Made by a program: the position numbers and the translations under genes. A model generated the notes under the pieces. It made no database searches and was not told the origin of the DNA. It saw only the letters and a list, made by a program, of their open reading frames with translations. From contig KB305899.1 in NCBI GenBank assembly GCA_000328365.1, forward strand, positions 1 through 64,000: a stretch of DNA of 64,000 nucleotides. The letters run 5' to 3'. Each line of letters begins with the position of its first letter. The first letter of the stretch is position 1. Of this stretch, positions 57,457 to 64,000 are shown piece after piece. This DNA comes from Capitella teleta (taxonomy: Eukaryota; Annelida; Polychaeta; Capitellidae).

Positions 57457-60400
57457 GATGAACCATATATTCATTCCTTGACACTCATTTCGATTTTTAC
57501 TGAATGACTGTCTCTCGCCTCGATGAAGAGCTCAAAATTTACAGGCCCTCAAAGCGCGATAAATAATTCATAAAACTGTGTTACCCAATTATGCAGACGG
57601 GATAATTTTTCACTGCGCCTTCGCGATGCAGAGCTGTTCTTTCGAGCGTTCATCTCTTATTTACTGCAGTGTTTGTGTCTGCGGAACGACCTTGACCTTC
57701 TCCGAAGATAGACAGATTTCGGATCTAATGTTTAATGTCCAATTTAATCCGTTGGTATAATATCTAGATTATTATCGCCAACCGTACAGCGATGTATAGA
57801 TAATTATAATGGTGTTCTTTTTAGCACACTTCATTATTCATACTCATTATCGAAATGCGAAATACTGTTATTGAATTTTTATTTTCAATCTTTCATTTCG
57901 AACGATCGACTGGTGGCGTAAGAACGTGACGTCATCCTGTTCTCTTGGGGTCATCACTTATATACATCTGAAATGTGGCGCTTGGGTTTGAACTTAGAAG
58001 TACTTTGAACTCTGAACCGAAGAATATATGTGCCGATTTTGGATCAAATTAAAATGGTTAATCCATTTGTTTATGCTGAAGCATTTATATAAATTCTGCA
58101 AGCGTCTGTCAAGTATATCTATAATGATATATAATAATTGATATAACTATGTTATGTAATTTATATGTACGTCATAATATATAACTATGTATTATAGTTA
58201 ACCGGTCAATTAGAAGGCCTAGAGCCCTGGGCAATACGTGTACCTGGTTATTTTCGCTTCCCTTTCGATTTATTTTCAATTTCATAGAAGCCATTAAGGA
58301 AAAATACTAAAATAATAAATAATAAAAGTTAAAGCGAGGAAGAAAAAAAGAAAAACAAAAACAAAAAGACAAAAACAAAACAAAACTAAAACACGAATAA
58401 TTAAACAGGGGGGAAAGGGTAATAATTAATATAACTATTGTACAGTAACGTAAAAGTTGAGTAACTATAATTTGATTTGATTTACAATGTAGTTCGATGT
58501 TCATATTCCCTTTCTCTCATAATCTGAATTCCCAGGACCTTAGATCTATCTAAACTTTCCACGAGTAATTCTTTCTACGTATACATGCATATACAAAGCA
58601 AATAAATAAATAAATAAATATCACAATATATATATTCAGAATGGGCCAAAAACATTCTATCTACTCCTTGTTAAACATTTCAACGCTTTTCAATGGGACT
58701 GTATATAGCGAAATGAGTACCTGAAGCTTTTATTTAACGATCGCATGTGTTTTGCAAGCGATTGTACCTTACTAATTAGTATACGGGAAATGACACAAAG
58801 AAGTTACATATAAATGTATAAGTCTGCCTGTTATTATATGTCTGGGTCACTGCCTCTCTGACCAAAGCCAATGCTCAGCTGCAATCATCAATGGCCCTAT
58901 ACTGGCCTTAATCGAGTGATCATTAGGCATGTCGTGGATTCTGGCGAATGCACGGCGCGAAGAGAATTGTCACATTTTGTTTGCACAGACAAATTCACTA
59001 AAAAAAAAAAAAAATGATACATTGAATTACTTGTAAGTTCGTGTTTTATTTTACATTTAAAGGCAGGGCTGTACATATAACCTCTATGGTTGTGCGCAGG
59101 TCAAAAATCCCTTGATGTGGCTTCGGGCTCTGACAAGAGGCTGGTCACCGGTTGTCTATTATGCTTTGGCATCCCGACACACCATATTGGCAGACATAGC
59201 GATTACCGGGGCTCACGACGCGTGTTTGCAAACCTAGCTGTGTTAATAACATCAAGGGGAAACGCGCGCTGCCCGCGCCGGTCCCGTTAACCAGCCCTCA
59301 AGGCTTGTGGCGACCCCATTTCTCCAAAAGGTCCTTGACCTACTTTGGAGTATCCATGAAACATGAACATGCAATCGAGTGGAATGAATTAATTTGCTGT
59401 CGAAGGATCACCTTACACGCATAGCTAATTATTTATGTGGCTTCAGGTGCCTACGTGCAGGACTAAACAGGACATGGTTCTGTCTCACCAACATTAAAAT
59501 CATGACAAACCGTTTGATGGTTTGTTGTTGTCAGCGGGCGTTGTCCGAATTTCCCAAGGTCAGCATGACATGGCCTCAAACAGGGACTCCATTAAACCTG
59601 CTTGTAATTGATTCACGCCGATTCGAGGCAACCCAATCAATGCTCCGTCGATTCGCCAAGGCGCCTGAGCAGATCCCCCGACCGCCCCTCCCCCTTCCCC
59701 TTCGGCTGCCGATTGCAAACACAGCTAACGATTTGGATCGATATTTTATTTTCCCAATAATGCGTGACATTCATAATAACTGTGGTTCGAGAACCTGAGA
59801 TCCAGGGACCACTTTGTCAGCGGGTAATTGCGCTGTAAACGATTGACGGCTGTTGTTTGTATCCGAAATACTTTTATTCTACGTACAGCGTATTCATACA
59901 TTGTATACGTGCGTTTCACTGCACCATAAACCGACTTGCTTTACTCTTTCACCTGTCCCGCAGTTTTCCCACTCTCTCTGTAATCACATCAATATTCGAT
60001 CGGCGGATTCGATTCACGTTCAGCTTTGATGACGGCTTCAGGTGAATGAACTCCCCTATATGTATTATGTGGGTATGGTGACATCGGCTAATTATGGCTT
60101 CTGTGTATATTATATGAATATATGATTGTGCACATGTCATCAATAATGCAGTTGTTCATCACCTGCGCACCTGCACTGATCAGGCTCTGGTTCTGCGAGA
60201 GTCGGGAAATTACACACTCTGGCGACATTGAAGCCATGGATGGGCCCTATTGTGGCGTATTGAGCTCGGCGCAGAATGGCGAAGTTCCGAGTCAGTGAGA
60301 CCACGTGACTCGACCACCCTGTTTCCTCTCGTCTTTTATATCTGTGTTGTGGAGATAATTATATTCGTGCACATATATGTACATGTACAGTTCAGTTCAG

Positions 60401-61235
60401 ATGCAGACGCACGTGTCTGGCGCTACAAACATGTATAAGAACATCTGCATAACATTGTTACCTGGTTACATCAAGAGCGCCACCGTCAACGTCAAGTACG
60501 TCGAGTGCCCAGGAGGGTCGCAGGTCAACAGGTGCAGTTGAAACATAATAGGTTACGTGGTTGATGAACGAGCCCCAAGCAGAACAAGCACATTTTGTAG
60601 TGATAATGATCAGGAGGTCGGTTGTCCTATAGCTCGCGGACGATGATTCATTTTCATTGTACAATGTAGACTTTTGCATGACATTAAATTTATGCAACCC
60701 GGTTATTTCTATGCTAGACCCACATCACATCCGAAAACACCACTTAAGTTTGAGTACGCGTACTCAGACTTGAACTATATCACAGACTATAATGCAATTA
60801 TGAATTTTCTCTGAAAATTCTTCACCTCGTGCGCTGTTCAGACAGTTCAGTGTACATTGTTCGCTCGTTTCGTACAATCTTCTATGGAGTTTCTTCGATT
60901 TCGATCAATCGTCGTGGATCAGCTGCACATCTGTTGATTGGGAACAACGTTTTCAATTTAGGTCAGTGGGTCACGTCGTCTGCCCGCCTGAGTAATCACG
61001 TGTGATGCGCGGACAAGCTACAAATTAATTTGGTAATAACAACAATGTATGATGCATTCAACTGCATTGCAGTTAAGAAGTTCAGATAGAAATGCTGGGG
61101 TTTTATTATAATAATGACGCCCTTCGGCTTTGACACCAAACACGCCTTTCATTCCTGTGTTTTTCTCGTCGTATCCTCATAAGAAACGAAAATATAAATA
61201 TGTATGAACCATATTTATAAAACGTGATTAACGAA

Positions 61236-61264
61236 CCCCCCCCCCCCAAAAAAAAAAAAAAAAA
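61236..61264. repeat. C12-A17 homopolymer junction with following A-rich tract
   Basis: Twelve C's directly followed by 17 A's, then CA-interrupted A runs to about 61318. Confidence 0.85.
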
Positions 61265-62333
61265 CAAAAAACAAAAAAAAAAACAAAAAACAAAAAACAA
61301 AACAAAACAAAAGCAAAAACTATCGGGTTTTGGTCGAAACGAGTTCAATGCAGAGAGTAAATTGTATGCAATCTATATCATTATTTTGTAATAATTGTGC
61401 AATTGTTCACGGGGCAAGAATACTACTTGTGTACGGATGTGTCGAATGACAGTGAATGAATGCATTCAATGCAACATGCAAATGGAGACACTGATGACCG
61501 ATCATCTTGATTTAGCGAGAGCTGCGAGACAATAACACATTAGCTAAAAATACGCCGTTTCTAATATTAGTGTACATATGAGACCCCGGCCTGGATCTAC
61601 CAAGGTGACGGTCGCTCGACGCAGAATGAAAAAAATAATAATATACAACAAACATGATCTTGTTAGAGGATCCAGGGTCCGTACAACTGGCGTTTGGTAT
61701 GGTAAGGATCATAACGCATTCCTGGTGACAGTCATAATCATAACGCACTTTTCCTGTAGTGTTAAAATAAACATCAGCGTCATTGCGTGCTCTTCACACA
61801 TGATCACCGGATGCGATTCAGGAGAATAAAAGCGATCCTCTGTTAGCCCAAAAGAACAGAAAAAATCTACAAGAATTGAAGACATGTTTGGTGAAATGAA
61901 GAACGTCAAATAGAACATCTGCATGTCAAATACTGTAAACAAGTTGGGTGTGAATGAAAACTCATGGTGCTTGACAAGCTTTTTTTCTCTCGTATTGTTC
62001 ATTGTAGAAAAAGAACTCAGCTTTTAATATTTTGGGATGGGTTCAACTCTGCGAACTCAATAATTATTTGGTATTTGCATGAGTTGAGACAACTTTAAAG
62101 GGGTAAAAAAAATATTTCCCACAAAAAGTATAAGCAAGGAATAAAAACAAAAGGCCTATTATGAGAAATAAATAAACATTTATACCACAAAAAGATCATA
62201 CAAGACATTTGCGTCAAAAGAACAAAAAAAGAAAAAAGTAATTGGACGGTCAATAATCAATAACAATCAGTCTGAATTACATGAGCACCTTTTAATTGCG
62301 ATGGGAATGTAAAATTGTAAATAAATTGTGACG

Positions 62334-64000
62334 TCAATGCATTGAGGGAACGAGGGTTTTCGCCCGTTCGGTCAGACTTTTTATCTTGGGTTTCTCCTTA
62401 GAAATCTTCTCTTTCAATTCAGCTATGTCAATTTCAAGCTGAAAATACATTTGCATAAAATAGATAACAATAAAGTGGAATTGCTTCACCTTGTCCAGTT
62501 CTTCCATTATGGAAGTGCAGTCCGGATCTGACATTCCGCCTACGTCAACTTCAGAAATCCATTTCTGCAACTGCGAGCGATCGCTCTGCGCCCTCCTGCA
62601 AAAGAAAACATAAATCAGAAATCAGATCAAAGTCAATGGTGACCTCATTTATTTAATTGATTCACACACATCAACAGTGTAAATAAAAGAAATCAATTAA
62701 ACAGATAATTACACTGGATCAGGAATCGGATTGTCGATTTAATTAAGAGCCATCGGATATCAAATTGAGGACGATAGAGAGCGTTGCTCTGGGCATCGTG
62801 ACTCACTTGAGGCTGCGTTTGTTTTCCTGGTGCTGTTTGAGTTTATTGCGAATGAAGATCAATTCATCGGCTGCTGAGCTATGCGTTTTCTGTTCTGAGG
62901 GCATCTTTGCCAGGGCGTTGGTCACGCTGTCTTGCGTCGTGTCCACATCGAGAGGAGCTCCATCTCTGGCATACATGAACGCCATTGGGGGAAGCAGCTC
63001 CACTTTGGTTGCCATGGAAATGTCAGTTTCTATGGGAGCAACGGATCGGGGAGAAGAGATGTCGGATTGAGCGATTTGAGGAGTTGAATCCAGCTGAGGC
63101 TGAAAAGGTTCATCCAGATGAGGCAGCGAAGGAGCTTCGTCCGGGGCCTGCGAGGCTTCCTCCTGCTCAGAATGGGGCTCTGAGTATTCCTCGATCTTTG
63201 CAACTTCTATCTCACAGTCACTGGAAGGAAAAAGTTGAAAGCACTGAAACACAGTGCTCACGAGGGTGGATCTTACACTTGGTGCCCGCCCTGCAGCAAT
63301 CCTTCCCGCTGCAATGATTCCATCAAAAATGACGGTTGCCTGGGCAACGGTCGAGCTGCAGCAACCATAACGACTTGTCTCTCTCTGCGAAGGGATACAA
63401 CATTAGAAAAGGGTAAAATTCCCTATATGAGCCTACGATGCTGAATCGGGAAGAACGATGTTCTGAGGCAGACCAACAGAGGAGATGACGGGGGGCACAC
63501 TGAACGCTGCTCTCATTGGACGCTTGCTTCTCACACGTTCTTTAGTTTTCTTCCGCCAGATGGCAGCACATCTGATGACAACCTGGTGCACACGGTAATA
63601 ATGCTGCGTTCCTTTCGACACTGCAAACTTCTGCCGCATTTCACTCAAATCGGATGCGACTGACAGCCATTGCACAGCTCCCTCTCGCAGCAGCCTTCTC
63701 CGCCTAGATGCCAGCGCAACTGCACTTCGCTCAGAAATTCTTCGGCGCTCAGCGGTGAATATCAACCAATTGTGTAGAACCTCAAAGGGAAAAAAAAAAA
63801 TTATTTTTAATTTCTGGAGATGGAGCCAGACCTTTCCCTGCAGTGTCAAACTCCAATGCCAGAGCGCCATGCAGTTCTTCTCCTGCTGAAGCCGCGCATC
63901 ATTTTGCGCCTCTCGCCACAGAAGCAAGTATTTGGCCTGCAGTCGAATTGAATGGAACCAAGCACTCTGCTTCTGCAGTAACTGATGACAAGAATTGATA
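62334..64000 (-). CDS. SFI1: SFI1 centrosome/centriole protein, C-terminal part (runs off the window edge)
   Basis: SFI1 is a long helical centrin-binding scaffold of centrosomes. Minus-strand exons in the window: 64000-63832 (partial), 63780-63437, 63384-63277, 63220-62807, 62595-62490 and 62438-62334 (stop), all phases consistent, with introns of about 50 bp and one of 211 bp. The upstream part has SFI1-type helical repeats with Trp and hydrophobic spacing (SAWFHSIRLQAKYLLLW, ALWHWSLTLQGKVLHNWL, EGAVQWLSVASDL). An acidic, Pro/Gln-rich linker follows (EEYSEPHSEQEEASQAPDEA). The conserved C-terminal module begins ELIFIRNKLKQHQENKRSLK, continues SQLQKWISEVD and ELDKLEIDIAELKEKISKEK, and matches the human C-terminus position by position (IQQQLLHYQTTKQNL; VEMQIQLLAEEL). 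The start and most repeats lie beyond 64000. Confidence 0.85.

Larger units (their letters stand above)
53902..62333. other. 8.4-kb region between PPP1R3 and SFI1, no gene recognised
   Basis: AT-rich, with the PPP1R3 3' UTR at its left end. It contains T tracts (54017-54037; 57421-57452, 32 T's), an X-box-like GTTGTCATAGCAAC (54423-54436), a spliceable-looking 85-bp intron (54479-54563), a perfect CRE (57927-57934), an AAAT microsatellite near 58600-58620, a C-A homopolymer junction (61236-61264) and two copies of the dispersed motif (61708, 61737). Frames at 59090-59290 and 59394-59798 lie in a more GC-rich patch but show no recognisable protein. Confidence 0.6.

Noticed and set aside
57927-57934. 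Perfect CRE TGACGTCA as a promoter mark
   Set aside because: The 8-bp palindrome also appears inside the WDR1 exon (about 9634) and at the SFI1 stop, so a lone copy far from any gene is not informative.
59770-59795. tRNA B-box-like GGTTCGAGAACC
   Set aside because: Does not fit the full B-box consensus and no A box or tRNA fold is present.
59394-59798. 134-codon plus-strand frame
   Set aside because: Lies in a GC-richer patch where long frames are expected by chance; no motif or splice context.

Overview
The window is nuclear DNA of an intron-rich animal, AT-rich outside the exons. Intron sizes are bimodal. Most are only about 46 to 115 bp, while a few run to 4-9 kb. Every reconstructed intron is GT-AG except one GC-AG intron. 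The short introns fit an invertebrate, and a sponge-like lineage is one possibility, but I cannot fix the phylum from sequence alone. No rRNA, functional tRNA, CRISPR or virus-like element was seen.

Layout, left to right. A complete non-autonomous hAT element (215-1261, with 8-bp target-site duplications) sits just upstream of the first visible exon of WDR1/AIP1 (1367-10645, +). Converging on it is an unrecognised basic protein ending in a CaaX box (11265-12182, -). Next is a Ki-67 (MKI67) homologue with FHA domain, RVSF PP1-docking motif, Ki-67-type repeats and a 27-unit TPK array (14666-19863, +). Then comes epsinR/CLINT1 (20878-32894, +), a small unrecognised intronless protein (34670-35185, -), and GINS4/SLD5 (36427-50099, +). 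The 9-kb last intron of GINS4 carries exons of a probable antisense gene. A PP1 glycogen-targeting subunit (PPP1R3 family, 52858-53901, +) follows, then 8.4 kb without a clear gene. The window closes with the C-terminal half of SFI1 (62334-64000, -), which runs off the edge.

The genes do not form an operon. Several nevertheless share a cell-division theme: Ki-67 (mitotic chromosome surface, PP1 docking), GINS4 (CMG helicase, with an E2F site upstream) and SFI1 (centrosome). WDR1 (actin disassembly), CLINT1 (clathrin/AP-1 traffic, with a CLEAR-type E-box upstream) and PPP1R3 (glycogen-bound PP1) are general cell-biology genes. Two unrelated genes here, Ki-67 and PPP1R3, each carry an RVSF PP1-binding motif.

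Most notable observations: a recognisable Ki-67 outside vertebrates with an 18-residue version of its repeat; a CaaX-ending basic protein beside it; a dispersed non-coding 14-mer (consensus ATCATAACGCACTT) whose 9-bp core occurs about 13 times; a probable antisense gene nested in GINS4; and candidate alternative exons in CLINT1 and GINS4.
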